Assembly (NCBI GenBank): GCA_934168275.1
Contig: CAKPNA010000005.1
Location: 18,220 to 82,219, forward strand
Length of the DNA stretch: 64,000 nt
DNA from: an uncultured Bacilli bacterium
Lineage (GTDB): Bacteria > Bacillota_I > Bacilli_A > RF39 > UBA660
Direction: 5' to 3'
Part shown: in pieces, positions 27,768 through 36,480 of the stretch
Position numbering within the stretch: the first letter of the stretch is position 1
Layout: each line of letters opens with the position of its first letter
Program-made: the position numbers and the translations under genes
Notes under the pieces: model-generated
Told to the model about the DNA's origin: nothing
What the model saw: the letters and a program-made list of their open reading frames with translations, nothing else
Database searches by the model: none

Positions 27768-29270
27768 ATGGATAGAGTATATATATGTATTGATTTAAAA
27801 AGTTTTTATGCCTCAGTCGAATGTGTTGAAAGAGGTCTAGATCCTCTGAATACTAATTTAGTAGTAGCTGATGAAGCTAGAACAGCTAAAACAATCTGTC
27901 TGGCTGTCTCACCATCTCTTAAATCATATGGCTTATCCGGAAGATGTCGCTTATTTGAAGCCATCCAAAAAGTCAGAGAAGTAAATTATCAAAGAAGAAA
28001 AGACAATAATTATCGTCCCTTTACTAAGAAATCATATCTAGATTCTGAAATAAAAAAGAATAATAACCTAGAACTAGATTTTCTCCAAGCCACGCCCCGT
28101 ATGCGCTTATACATGAAATATAGTACTGCTATCTATAACATATATCTAAAATATATCGCTGAAGAAGACATCTTAGTGTATTCTATTGATGAAGTATTTT
28201 GCGATATTACTAATTATCTAAAATTCTATAAAATGACTGCTTCAGAATTAGTAATGAAGATAATTAGTGAAGTATATAAAACAACCGGTATTACTGCCAC
28301 TGCCGGTATTGGTACTAATATGTATTTAGCTAAAGTAGCAATGGATATTATGGCTAAGAAAATGAAGCCTAATGAATATGGTGTTAGAATGGCTTATCTT
28401 AATGAAGAACTATATAAAAAAGAATTGTGGAGTCATCAACCACTCACGGATTTCTGGCGTGTTGGTAGGGGATATGCTAAAAAATTAGAAGATAATCGTA
28501 TATATACAATGGGTGATATTGCCAGGACATCCCTCGTTAATGAAGACTTATTATTTAAATTATTTGGTGTTAATGCTGAATTATTAATTGACCATGCTTG
28601 GGGCTACGAGCCATGTACTATAAGTGATGCTAAAAATTATAAACCTCTAAGAAATAGTATCTCCACCGGCCAAGTATTACACTGTGCTTATGACTATAAT
28701 AAAGCCAAACTTGTAGTTAGAGAAATGGTTGATAGTCTTACTCTTGATTTAGTTGATAAACACCTCATATCTAATCAATTTGTCTTAACTATTGGTTATG
28801 ATGTTGAAAACTTACTTAACCCCCAAATAGCTAATCTATATCATGGAGAAATAACTACTGATAATTATGGACGAAGTATTCCTAAACATGCTCATGGTAC
28901 TGCCAATATCGACCATCGCACATCATCAACTAGTATTATCACTAATGAAGTAACGAAATTATATGATAAAATTGTTAATCGCCATTTACTCATCAAAAGA
29001 ATTAATTTAACCGCCTGTGATGTTGTTAACGAAAACTGCCAAGATAAAGTCATAATCACTAAACAGCTAGATTTATTTAGTAATACTAGTGCGCTAAATA
29101 AAGAAAAAGAACAAGAACTTCATAATGAAGTAGAAGAAAGAAAAATTCAAAGAACACTACTAGATATTAAAAATAAATATGGTAAAAATGCTATCTTGAA
29201 AGGCATGAATCTAGAAGAAGGTTCTACTCAAAAAGATCGTAATGAACAAGTAGGAGGTCATCGTGGATGA
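27768..29270 (+). CDS. Y-family DNA polymerase (UmuC/UvrX type)
   Basis: 500 residues. Catalytic palm motifs are YICIDLKSFYASVE and YSIDEVFCDIT, and the finger/HhH region TGITATAGIGTNMYLAKVAMD is present. A translesion polymerase of the YqjW/UvrX group. Start ATG 27768 with aaggtgag. It overlaps a YolD-like gene by 4 bases (ATGA), as yqjW-yqjX in Bacillus. No clear LexA box is seen upstream, so SOS control is not shown. Confidence 0.93.
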   Translation: MDRVYICIDLKSFYASVECVERGLDPLNTNLVVADEARTAKTICLAVSPSLKSYGLSGRCRLFEAIQKVREVNYQRRKDNNYRPFTKKSYLDSEIKKNNNLELDFLQATPRMRLYMKYSTAIYNIYLKYIAEEDILVYSIDEVFCDITNYLKFYKMTASELVMKIISEVYKTTGITATAGIGTNMYLAKVAMDIMAKKMKPNEYGVRMAYLNEELYKKELWSHQPLTDFWRVGRGYAKKLEDNRIYTMGDIARTSLVNEDLLFKLFGVNAELLIDHAWGYEPCTISDAKNYKPLRNSISTGQVLHCAYDYNKAKLVVREMVDSLTLDLVDKHLISNQFVLTIGYDVENLLNPQIANLYHGEITTDNYGRSIPKHAHGTANIDHRTSSTSIITNEVTKLYDKIVNRHLLIKRINLTACDVVNENCQDKVIITKQLDLFSNTSALNKEKEQELHNEVEERKIQRTLLDIKNKYGKNAILKGMNLEEGSTQKDRNEQVGGHRG

Positions 29271-29689
29271 ATAATTATGCTGATATTATTAATTTAAAAC
29301 GCCCACGATCTAATCATAATCATTTAAGTATTGAATCTCGCGCTAGTCAGTTTTCACCCTTTGCCGCTCTGACCGGCTATGATAGTGAAGTAAAAGAAAC
29401 TGCCCGAATTACTGATAAAAGAATTAATATTGATGATGGCCTACGTGAAATGCTTAATGCTAAATTAAATTATCTAAATGACCACATTAAAGAAAACCCT
29501 AATATATCTATCACATACTTTGTCAAAGACCATAAAAAAGAAGGTGGCAAATACTTAACTAAACAAGGAATAATCAAAAGAATAGATACTGTTAATGAAA
29601 TAATAAAGTTTAATGATAATGCATCTATATCAATGAATGATATGATAAATATTACCGGAGATATTTTTAACACATTATATGATAATTAA
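29267..29689 (+). CDS. YolD-like protein, partner of Y-family polymerase
   Basis: 140 residues. Pattern NLKRPRSNHNHLSIESRASQ, then FSPFAALTGYDSEVKETARIT, is typical of the YolD-like proteins encoded next to Y-family polymerases. It is proposed to modulate or deliver the polymerase; the biochemical role is not established. Start overlaps the polymerase stop. Confidence 0.85.
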   Translation: MNNYADIINLKRPRSNHNHLSIESRASQFSPFAALTGYDSEVKETARITDKRINIDDGLREMLNAKLNYLNDHIKENPNISITYFVKDHKKEGGKYLTKQGIIKRIDTVNEIIKFNDNASISMNDMINITGDIFNTLYDN

Positions 29690-29712
29690 AGAATATTTTA
29701 TCAAGTAAGATA

Positions 29713-29742
29713 TTGACAAATTAGTCATTTAAATACTATAAT
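29713..29742 (+). promoter_or_regulatory. Sigma-A promoter of aspS
   Basis: Perfect TTGACA at 29713-29718, 18-bp spacer, perfect TATAAT at 29737-29742. Confidence 0.85.
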
Positions 29743-29748
29743 ATAATT

Positions 29749-29886
29749 ACTTTCTAAGTTATTAAGTGACAAATAACAACTATTTAGAAACGGTTTCGCG
29801 ATATAGAAATAAAGTGCACTAGTAGGTGAAATAAGGTGGTACCGCGGCATTAGTCGTCCTTATATATCTTTTAGTGTATTTTTTTA
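29749..29886 (+). promoter_or_regulatory. Compact T-box leader of aspS
   Basis: The T-box sequence GGTGGTACCGCG at 29835-29846 and its partner CGTCCTT at 29855-29861 form the antiterminator. The bulge base triple UGG plus U (29837-29840) suits tRNA-Asp with discriminator G. The 5' stem is tiny: TTTCTAA 29751-29757 pairs with TTAGAAA 29784-29790, enclosing a GTTATT/AATAAC hairpin whose loop holds GAC (29768-29770), an Asp codon. The transcript ends in a seven-T run at 29879-29885. Normal Stem I elements (AG bulge, distal loop) seem absent. Uncharged tRNA-Asp would raise aspS expression. Confidence 0.85.
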
Positions 29887-29905
29887 TGGAAAAGGAGTAG
29901 ATAAT

Positions 29906-31645
29906 ATGGCAAACATATATAGAAATATTTATTGTGGTAATGTAAGTAAAAATGAAATAGGAAAAGAAGTTAGAATAGCCGGATGGGTAGGTTCTATTAG
30001 AAATTTAGGTAGTCTAAGTTTTATAACAGTAAGAGATGAAACAGGAATAGTTCAAGTAATTAGTGAAGATTCATCTATGCTAAATGATTTAACAAGAGAA
30101 AGTACGGTTAGTATCACTGGTACTGTTAGAGCTAGAACAGAAGACATGGTTAATAAAAATATGAAAACCGGAGAAATAGAAATAGTTCTTAAAACTATTG
30201 ATGTACTAGGTAAATGTGCTAGCGTTCTTCCATTCGAAATTAATCATTCTAAAGATTCAACTGAAGATACAAGGCTTAAATATCGTTATCTAGATTTAAG
30301 AAATAGTGAAGTACATGAAAATATATTATTTAGAACTAAAGTAATTGATGAATTAAGAAGAATTATGAAAAGTATGGATTTCACAGAAATTCAAACTCCA
30401 ATCATAACAGCAACATCTCCAGAAGGAGCTAGGGACTTTATCGTACCATCACGTAAGTTTAAAGGTAAGTTTTATGCTTTACCACAAGCTCCACAAATAT
30501 TTAAACAATTACTTATGGTATCAGGTTTTGATAAATACTTCCAAATAGCACCTTGTTTTCGTGATGAAGATCCAAGAAGTGATAGATTATATGGAGAATT
30601 CTATCAATTAGACTTTGAAATGTCTTTTGCTACCGATGAAGATGTTTATCTAGTTGGTGAAAAAGTATTTTATGATGTATTTACTAAATTTGGTAATAAA
30701 AAAGTAAGCCCTGCACCTTTCAGAAGAATACCTTATAGTGAAGCAATGTTAAAGTATGGTTCTGATAAACCAGATTTAAGAAATCCATTAATAATTGTTG
30801 ACTTAACTAATATTTTATCTAAATCAACATTCGCTCCATTTGCAAATTCAACTATTAGAGGTATTAAAGTATCTAAATTAAATAAATCTAATTCTTGGTA
30901 TAAGAATATCGAAGAATATGTTAAATCAGTTGGAGCTTCCGGACTAGGATATATCAAAGTTAATGAAGACAAAACATTCAAATCATCTCTTGATAAGTTC
31001 TTAACTGATGATATTAGGAGTGAATTAATTAATACTCTAAATTTAGAACCTGAAGATACACTATTTATTATCTCTGATACTAATAATGTTAATAAATATG
31101 CTGGTTTATTACGTACTAAATTAGGTCAAGAATTAGATCTAATTGATAAAGATAAATATGAGTTCTGTATCATAAATGATTTCCCATTCTATGAAAAGAA
31201 TGAAGAAGATGGCAGTATTGAATTCTCACATAACCCATTCTCAATGCCTCAAGGTGGCTTAGAAGCCCTAGAAAATAAGAACCCATTTGATATTTTAGCA
31301 TACCAATACGACTTCGTATGTAATGGTTATGAAATGGCTAGTGGTGGTGTTAGAAATCATAGCCCTGAAATATTAAAGAAAGCCTTTGAATTAGCCGGTT
31401 ATGATGAAGAAGTAGTTAAATCAAAATTCCCATCTCTATATACAGCCTTCAGTTATGGTGCTCCACCACATGCTGGTATGGCTCCTGGTATTGATCGAAT
31501 ACTAATGTTATTAAAAGATGAAGAAAATATTCGTGAAATGGTTGCCTTCCCATTATCTGCTAATGGATCAGACGCCATGATGGGTTGCCCAGGTGAAGTA
31601 TTTGAAAAGCAATTACGTGAAACGCATATTAAAATAAGAGATTAA
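29906..31645 (+). CDS. aspS: Aspartyl-tRNA synthetase
   Basis: 579 residues, bacterial-type length with the GAD insertion at about 290-410. OB-fold anticodon domain first (RIAGWVGSIRNLGSLSFI), then class II motifs: motif 2 FRDEDPRSDRLYGEF and motif 3 GMAPGIDRILML. Charges tRNA-Asp. Regulated by the T-box above; strong aaaggag site. In B. subtilis aspS also precedes 6S RNA and yrvM, as here. Confidence 0.97.
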   Translation: MANIYRNIYCGNVSKNEIGKEVRIAGWVGSIRNLGSLSFITVRDETGIVQVISEDSSMLNDLTRESTVSITGTVRARTEDMVNKNMKTGEIEIVLKTIDVLGKCASVLPFEINHSKDSTEDTRLKYRYLDLRNSEVHENILFRTKVIDELRRIMKSMDFTEIQTPIITATSPEGARDFIVPSRKFKGKFYALPQAPQIFKQLLMVSGFDKYFQIAPCFRDEDPRSDRLYGEFYQLDFEMSFATDEDVYLVGEKVFYDVFTKFGNKKVSPAPFRRIPYSEAMLKYGSDKPDLRNPLIIVDLTNILSKSTFAPFANSTIRGIKVSKLNKSNSWYKNIEEYVKSVGASGLGYIKVNEDKTFKSSLDKFLTDDIRSELINTLNLEPEDTLFIISDTNNVNKYAGLLRTKLGQELDLIDKDKYEFCIINDFPFYEKNEEDGSIEFSHNPFSMPQGGLEALENKNPFDILAYQYDFVCNGYEMASGGVRNHSPEILKKAFELAGYDEEVVKSKFPSLYTAFSYGAPPHAGMAPGIDRILMLLKDEENIREMVAFPLSANGSDAMMGCPGEVFEKQLRETHIKIRD

Positions 31646-31650
31646 TTATT

Positions 31651-31682
31651 AAACCTTGAGAATTAATTCCCAAGGTTTTAAC
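31651..31682 (+). terminator. Terminator after aspS
   Basis: AACCTTGAGAAT / ATTCCCAAGGTT stem with TT flank. Confidence 0.8.
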
Positions 31683-31696
31683 CTATTATCTATAAT

Positions 31697-31725
31697 TTGA
31701 CTTTTACTTATAGATGTGTTAAATT
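31697..31725 (+). promoter_or_regulatory. Sigma-A promoter of secreted-pair operon
   Basis: TTGACT at 31697-31702, 17-bp spacer, TAAATT at 31720-31725. Confidence 0.65.
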
Positions 31726-31755
31726 ATAATTAGTTAATATACGAGGAGATGTATT

Positions 31756-33393
31756 ATGAATAATGTATATAATAATTTAGTAAGTCAATATGGCAGTGGA
31801 AATGTTACCACAACAAATAGAGGCACTTACGAAGTATCATATGGAGGTACTAAAATCATTGTTCCACAAAACCTTAGCAAAGATGCCTATGTTGTTTCTT
31901 ATACACCGGGAATTGGTGATTCAAGTACTAATAGAGGCCTTATAAATCAATATTTTAGCAATAATAAAATGGACAATGCCATTCTTGTTATTGCTTCATC
32001 AACTAATGCTAACAATTCATCTGAAATAGGATATAGTACGCTGCAATCGCTAGGATGTAATACAGAAGGAGTTATTACTACAGGATTTAGTTATTCTGCA
32101 CCAAGTTCAGTTATTGAAGCTGCTAACTTTAGTAAAAAACATACAAATGTTCCAACAATTTGTATATCAATTGACGGAACATCTGCTGAACATCATCTAT
32201 ATTACAGTAATGCTACTAGCGATGCTTATAGCGGAATCAATCCAACCGGTACAGGTAGCAATCTAACAATTATTACCGTTGATGGACAGTTTGATCATTT
32301 AAGTCAAACAGCAAAATTTGCTAGCAATGGAATTACTGCTTATAACTTATCAACAACAACCGAAAACTATACCGATAATATTGCCAATTGCCATGATGGT
32401 GCTAGTATCGATGTTATGCAATTTATTGTACCCTACATTTTAGGAAAGAAAGATTCTGTTGATAGTAAAAAGAATTACTATTTGAGAGATGCTAGTGGAA
32501 AAACTATAAATATGTCTTTCATTAGAACTAATCTCAACGGAAGTGGCACTAGCAGTAAAGGTAACAGTAACAATAATAACAATAAAAACACTAACAACAA
32601 TAATAAAGCAGTGACACTTTCTAATAAAGAAGAAACGACCACAAAAAGTACATATCAAAGTGTTATTGATAGACATAGTGAATTAGCTAGTCTATCAGAA
32701 CTAAAATTACTAAACATGAGTAGTTCTTCTTCAAATTATATAAGTTCAGATTTACAATACGTATGTGATAGCATGAACAGCGTTCGAAACGTTATTAAAA
32801 GCAGCGATTCATATGCTAATATTAAACAAATGAGTTCTCAAATATCTGGCGGTATCTTCAGCATAATTTCAAGTTATATAAATTATTACATGGATGTTGT
32901 TAGTAATCTATATAATAAATTATCTTTGGAAACTGAAGCTATTGTCTCATATGCTCAATATATAGTTGATGTAGACAACAGCTTAAAAAATAAAGACTTG
33001 GGAGACCTTGGTGGCAATCCGACTGATCCAATAACACCCGTTCCATTATCTGATGATGGTGGTTGGTATTCAGATGAAGGAAATAATGGAGATAATCCTA
33101 CCGAAACACCATTAGATGATGAAGAAGATGCTGTTGAATATATCTACAATGACGATCACAAAATACTTGTTAAAGCAGATGGTAATAAAATTATTAAAAT
33201 AACTCATAAATATAAGTTAAAGAGTATACGTGACTATAAAGCCCTTTTAGAAAAGATATATGCATCTTTTGAAAATCCGGATGTAATCGAATCTGTTTCA
33301 TTAAATGGCAATTATATAAATGTTGTTTTAAAAGATAGTTATTGTGCAACATTAACACTTGATGATATCAATAACATGGCGAAGGAGGTTTAA
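31756..33393 (+). CDS. Putative type VII-like secreted protein, unknown enzyme domain
   Basis: 545 residues without an N-terminal signal peptide. Residues 1-235 look like an alpha/beta hydrolase-type fold (YVVSYTPGIGDSS, AILVIASSTNA, TICISIDGTSAEHHLYY, LTIITVDGQFDH). An Asn/Lys low-complexity linker follows (about 270-285), then a helical region (about 300-410), an acidic Gly/Asp/Pro linker and a small C-terminal domain. The helical block, leaderless N-terminus and coupling to a WXG100-like gene suggest export by a type VII-like system. No secretion machinery is in the window; the function is inferred. Confidence 0.55.
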   Translation: MNNVYNNLVSQYGSGNVTTTNRGTYEVSYGGTKIIVPQNLSKDAYVVSYTPGIGDSSTNRGLINQYFSNNKMDNAILVIASSTNANNSSEIGYSTLQSLGCNTEGVITTGFSYSAPSSVIEAANFSKKHTNVPTICISIDGTSAEHHLYYSNATSDAYSGINPTGTGSNLTIITVDGQFDHLSQTAKFASNGITAYNLSTTTENYTDNIANCHDGASIDVMQFIVPYILGKKDSVDSKKNYYLRDASGKTINMSFIRTNLNGSGTSSKGNSNNNNNKNTNNNNKAVTLSNKEETTTKSTYQSVIDRHSELASLSELKLLNMSSSSSNYISSDLQYVCDSMNSVRNVIKSSDSYANIKQMSSQISGGIFSIISSYINYYMDVVSNLYNKLSLETEAIVSYAQYIVDVDNSLKNKDLGDLGGNPTDPITPVPLSDDGGWYSDEGNNGDNPTETPLDDEEDAVEYIYNDDHKILVKADGNKIIKITHKYKLKSIRDYKALLEKIYASFENPDVIESVSLNGNYINVVLKDSYCATLTLDDINNMAKEV

Positions 33394-33395
33394 TT

Positions 33396-34025
33396 ATGGC
33401 AAAAATGTATTTAGATGAATTAGAAACTGCTAGCAGCATTTATAAAGATAATTTTCTAAGTAGAGATATTGACACTTCTAAAAATGTTAACAGTATGATA
33501 TATGATTTTGTTAGTGGTACTAAAAGTAAATTATCCGGTAGTATGTGGGATGTTGTCAGAGGCAAAATGGGTGAATTTGAAGGTATATTTTCTAACTTTA
33601 ATTCTGTTTCTGATGAATTTTGTAGTGCTATCGAAACAGCTATCCAAATGTTAGTTAATGTTGTCGGAGAAGACAGTGAATACGACTACCTAGATGATAG
33701 CTTACTAGATAATTTACATACACAACTTAAAAATTTAAATGCTAAATTAGAAACTCTTAGTCAAGGCGAAACAACTACTAGTAAAGACAAAGATGGTAAA
33801 GAAACAACTACCACTCAATATGACTATGCAGCCATTAATGCCTGCAAAGAAGAAATTAAAAAAACACAAGCCCTAATTACCAAAACAGAAAAATTTAGAG
33901 ATGCATATAAAAAAGCCCTTAAAATTGTTGAAGGCGCTTACCAAAGTGTTGTAGCATTTGGAAGTAGTGTTGACAACATTCAAGTAAGTGATAAGATTAC
34001 ATTTGATGGTGGCTATTCTGTGTAA
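33396..34025 (+). CDS. WXG100-like helical partner protein
   Basis: 209 residues, 2 bases after the preceding stop with a perfect gaaggagg site. All-helical; the SGSMWDVVRGKMGEF turn with Trp resembles the WxG hairpin, but the protein is twice WXG100 length and has a Thr/Lys-rich hinge in the middle (TTTSKDKDGKETTTTQ), giving two helical hairpins. Probably forms a complex with the upstream product. Tentative. Confidence 0.5.
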   Translation: MAKMYLDELETASSIYKDNFLSRDIDTSKNVNSMIYDFVSGTKSKLSGSMWDVVRGKMGEFEGIFSNFNSVSDEFCSAIETAIQMLVNVVGEDSEYDYLDDSLLDNLHTQLKNLNAKLETLSQGETTTSKDKDGKETTTTQYDYAAINACKEEIKKTQALITKTEKFRDAYKKALKIVEGAYQSVVAFGSSVDNIQVSDKITFDGGYSV

Positions 34026-34041
34026 AGTGTATCTAAAACTA

Positions 34042-34071
34042 TAGACAACTAAATAATTATTATGGTATACT
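34042..34071 (+). promoter_or_regulatory. Promoter of 6S RNA
   Basis: TAGACA at 34042-34047, 18-bp spacer, TATACT at 34066-34071; no ORF follows before the terminator. Confidence 0.7.
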
Positions 34072-34077
34072 TAAGAT

Positions 34078-34228
34078 ACCTAGAGGATGCGACAACTTAA
34101 TTTAAAACCGACTAAAGATATATATAGGGAATCTAATACTTGTTATGTGTTGAAAGCTTATTTCTTAATAAGAATCCTAATTAACTTGTTGTGATTACCC
34201 ACCTGTGTGATATACGCGCGGGTTTTAT
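34078..34228 (+). ncRNA. ssrS: 6S RNA (SsrS/BsrA)
   Basis: About 150 nt from the promoter above to a terminator (CCTGTGTG atata CGCGCGGG, then TTTT, 34202-34226). The ends can pair: GACAAC-TTAATT near 34090 with AATTAA-CTT-GTTGT near 34180, plus AGG/CCT outside. A small CTTATT/AATAAG hairpin lies in the middle, giving the long interrupted rod with central bubble that mimics an open promoter and sequesters housekeeping RNA polymerase. Position between aspS and tcdA equals bsrA in B. subtilis. Identity rests on synteny and shape, not sequence search. Confidence 0.65.
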
Positions 34229-34278
34229 CTACTAGTATCGATTCTCCGGGTTTTTTTATGTCTAAAAGAGGTGTATTT

Positions 34279-34959
34279 ATGTTTGATAGAGAAATAAAAT
34301 TAATAGGAATAGATAATTATAATAAATTAAAAAATAGTACTGTTATGGTAATAGGACTAGGTGGAGTAGGGGGATATGTTGTTGAATCTCTTACTAGAGC
34401 TGGTATAGGTAATATAATTTTAGTAGATTATGATATTATTGATATAACTAATATAAATAGACAACTAATATCTAATACTAGTAATATTGGTATGAAAAAG
34501 ACCATAGAATGGCAAAAAAGAATTAACTTAATTAATCCTGAATGTCATGTTATAACAATTGATAAATATTTAACTAAAGATAATCTATATGATACTCTAA
34601 ATGACTATAAAATAGATTATATTATTGATGCTTGTGATACTATCATGGTCAAAAAAGAATTAATTAAATATACCTATCTAAATAAAATAGGTTTCATCGC
34701 TTCAATGGGTACCGGCAACAAATTAGAACCTTCTAAATTAGAAATAACTACACTAGATAAAACTAGTTACGATCCCATTGCTAAAATATTAAGAAAATAT
34801 GTTAAAGATGAAAAAATAAATAAAAAAGTATATGTTGTCTGCTCCAAAGAACAACCTAAAAAAATTAATGAAAAAACTATATCTTCAATTAGTACTGTCC
34901 CATCAACAGCTGGCTTATTACTTTCATCTTTTGTAATTAATTCAATTATAAATAATTGA
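34279..34959 (+). CDS. tcdA: tRNA threonylcarbamoyladenosine dehydratase (TcdA/YrvM)
   Basis: E1-like enzyme that cyclises t6A to ct6A in tRNA using ATP. 227 residues from ATG 34279 (agaggtg site); the upstream part of the frame lies over the 6S terminator. Nucleotide-binding motif VIGLGGVGGYVVESL, then NINRQLI and DACDTIMVKKELI; YVVCSKEQPKK near the end. Synteny with B. subtilis yrvM supports it. Confidence 0.92.
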   Translation: MFDREIKLIGIDNYNKLKNSTVMVIGLGGVGGYVVESLTRAGIGNIILVDYDIIDITNINRQLISNTSNIGMKKTIEWQKRINLINPECHVITIDKYLTKDNLYDTLNDYKIDYIIDACDTIMVKKELIKYTYLNKIGFIASMGTGNKLEPSKLEITTLDKTSYDPIAKILRKYVKDEKINKKVYVVCSKEQPKKINEKTISSISTVPSTAGLLLSSFVINSIINN

Positions 34960-34984
34960 CACAACTAGCTTAATTAGATATAAT
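34956..34984 (+). promoter_or_regulatory. Consensus sigma-A promoter overlapping tcdA stop
   Basis: TTGACA 34956-34961, 17-bp spacer, TATAAT 34979-34984: perfect consensus. Confidence 0.85.
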
Positions 34985-35009
34985 TAGTTTATGATAGGAG
35001 ACGATAGTA

Positions 35010-36446
35010 ATGAGTAGGTTAAGTATTTTTAATGAGGATGATAAAGTTGAAAGAATATATAGGTCTTCTTTAGCTTGTTTAGGATTTAGAACAGGCGCAA
35101 CACCATCATCTAAAGAGATAGATGAGGCATATGCGCAAAGACGTAATTATTTATCTAGTACAACAATATTAGAACAATCATATGCTAATTTACAACAACC
35201 AATATATAGATATGAAAGAGTATATGAAAGAATTCAGCATCAGTATTTATTAAAACAATATGATATTTTATATAGATATTATTATTTATTAGAGAATGAA
35301 GGCCTTACTAAAGACAGTGAAAAGTTATTAAAGTCATGCGAAGACGAATACGAAAAATGTCTTACTGATATACGCCAAATTGAAACAGAATCTAACATTG
35401 TAGCTGAACTTATTGCTAGTGGCATTGATGATAGTATCCTAGATAATTTTATATCAGGTTTAGAAAAAAGAGATATTGATGAAGAGTTTGATATTGATAG
35501 CATGATGCTAAATACTAAAATAAATGGTTTAAAACAGCAAATAAATGACTTATATTATGTGCAATCTAGTAAAAGTAGAATAGGTATTAAAAAAGATTAT
35601 ATATCTAAAGTTAAAACACTTAATGATTTTATGCAAAGGTTTCCAAGTACGGAACAATATATAACTAATTATTTAAATGAACAAACAAAAGTTATAGTAT
35701 CAGATGATACTGACTTAGCTGTCCGTCGAGAACATCTTAATGATGTAACATTTATTAGTGGCTTTCTAACACATCATGTTAATGGTAATCCTAATACAAC
35801 CTTAGCTCAACTATCTAACAAACTAGATATGGTTAAACATAAATTTGACTATCTATTAAAACTTAAAAAAATTAATTATATAAAGTTATTTAAGAAGAAA
35901 ATATTTGCTATAGATAATGACCATTATCTAGAAAATCTTGCCAATTTTAATACCGCTCTAAGTAAGCTAGATGATAAATACCGTCTTTTTGATACATACA
36001 CTAATATTATTGGTTTAATTATTGGTCGAAATAGAATCAGTAATGAAGATGCTACTTATGTAGACGGCATACTAAATAGTTTTGATAATTATTTAAATAA
36101 ATTAGATACTAACAATGAATTGACCAGTAATATTAATAATACCCTAACTCAAGAACAAACTGAAATATCATCATTCTGTGAATTTAAAAATCGATCTATT
36201 TATGAAAATATAATGTATCGATACGTCGGCTTAAGAAAACAAATAAATGCATACTATGACCAAGCATTTATTCCTGATGATAGTAGAAAAAATATTATTA
36301 TATTACTACACAATTATGGTAAATCAATAAAAGATGATAACATCAGTTTAAAAGATAAGTTAGCTATTATTGATCATATGGCAAGTTTTGCTAATAATTA
36401 TTGCAGTAATACTGATTTAAAACAACAAAACGCTATAAGTAAATAG
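35010..36446 (+). CDS. Cytosolic helical protein with J-like N-terminus, unknown
   Basis: 478 residues behind a perfect promoter and taggaga site. The first about 65 residues (LGFRTGATPSSKEIDEAYAQ ... LEQSYANLQQPIYRYER) are spaced like a DnaJ domain but lack the HPD loop. The rest is predicted coiled/helical (many Lys/Asp/Asn/Tyr) with no recognisable motif. No signal peptide. The strong promoter suggests a highly expressed, perhaps scaffold-like protein. Confidence 0.6.
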   Translation: MSRLSIFNEDDKVERIYRSSLACLGFRTGATPSSKEIDEAYAQRRNYLSSTTILEQSYANLQQPIYRYERVYERIQHQYLLKQYDILYRYYYLLENEGLTKDSEKLLKSCEDEYEKCLTDIRQIETESNIVAELIASGIDDSILDNFISGLEKRDIDEEFDIDSMMLNTKINGLKQQINDLYYVQSSKSRIGIKKDYISKVKTLNDFMQRFPSTEQYITNYLNEQTKVIVSDDTDLAVRREHLNDVTFISGFLTHHVNGNPNTTLAQLSNKLDMVKHKFDYLLKLKKINYIKLFKKKIFAIDNDHYLENLANFNTALSKLDDKYRLFDTYTNIIGLIIGRNRISNEDATYVDGILNSFDNYLNKLDTNNELTSNINNTLTQEQTEISSFCEFKNRSIYENIMYRYVGLRKQINAYYDQAFIPDDSRKNIIILLHNYGKSIKDDNISLKDKLAIIDHMASFANNYCSNTDLKQQNAISK

Positions 36447-36480
36447 ACCCTTAGCCTAAAAACTAAGAGTCTTTTATTTT
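36446..36480 (+). terminator. Terminator, overlapping rarA 3' end
   Basis: GACCCTTAG / CTAAGAGTC stem, A-rich loop, then TTTTATTTT; it begins at the stop codon of the preceding gene. Confidence 0.8.
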
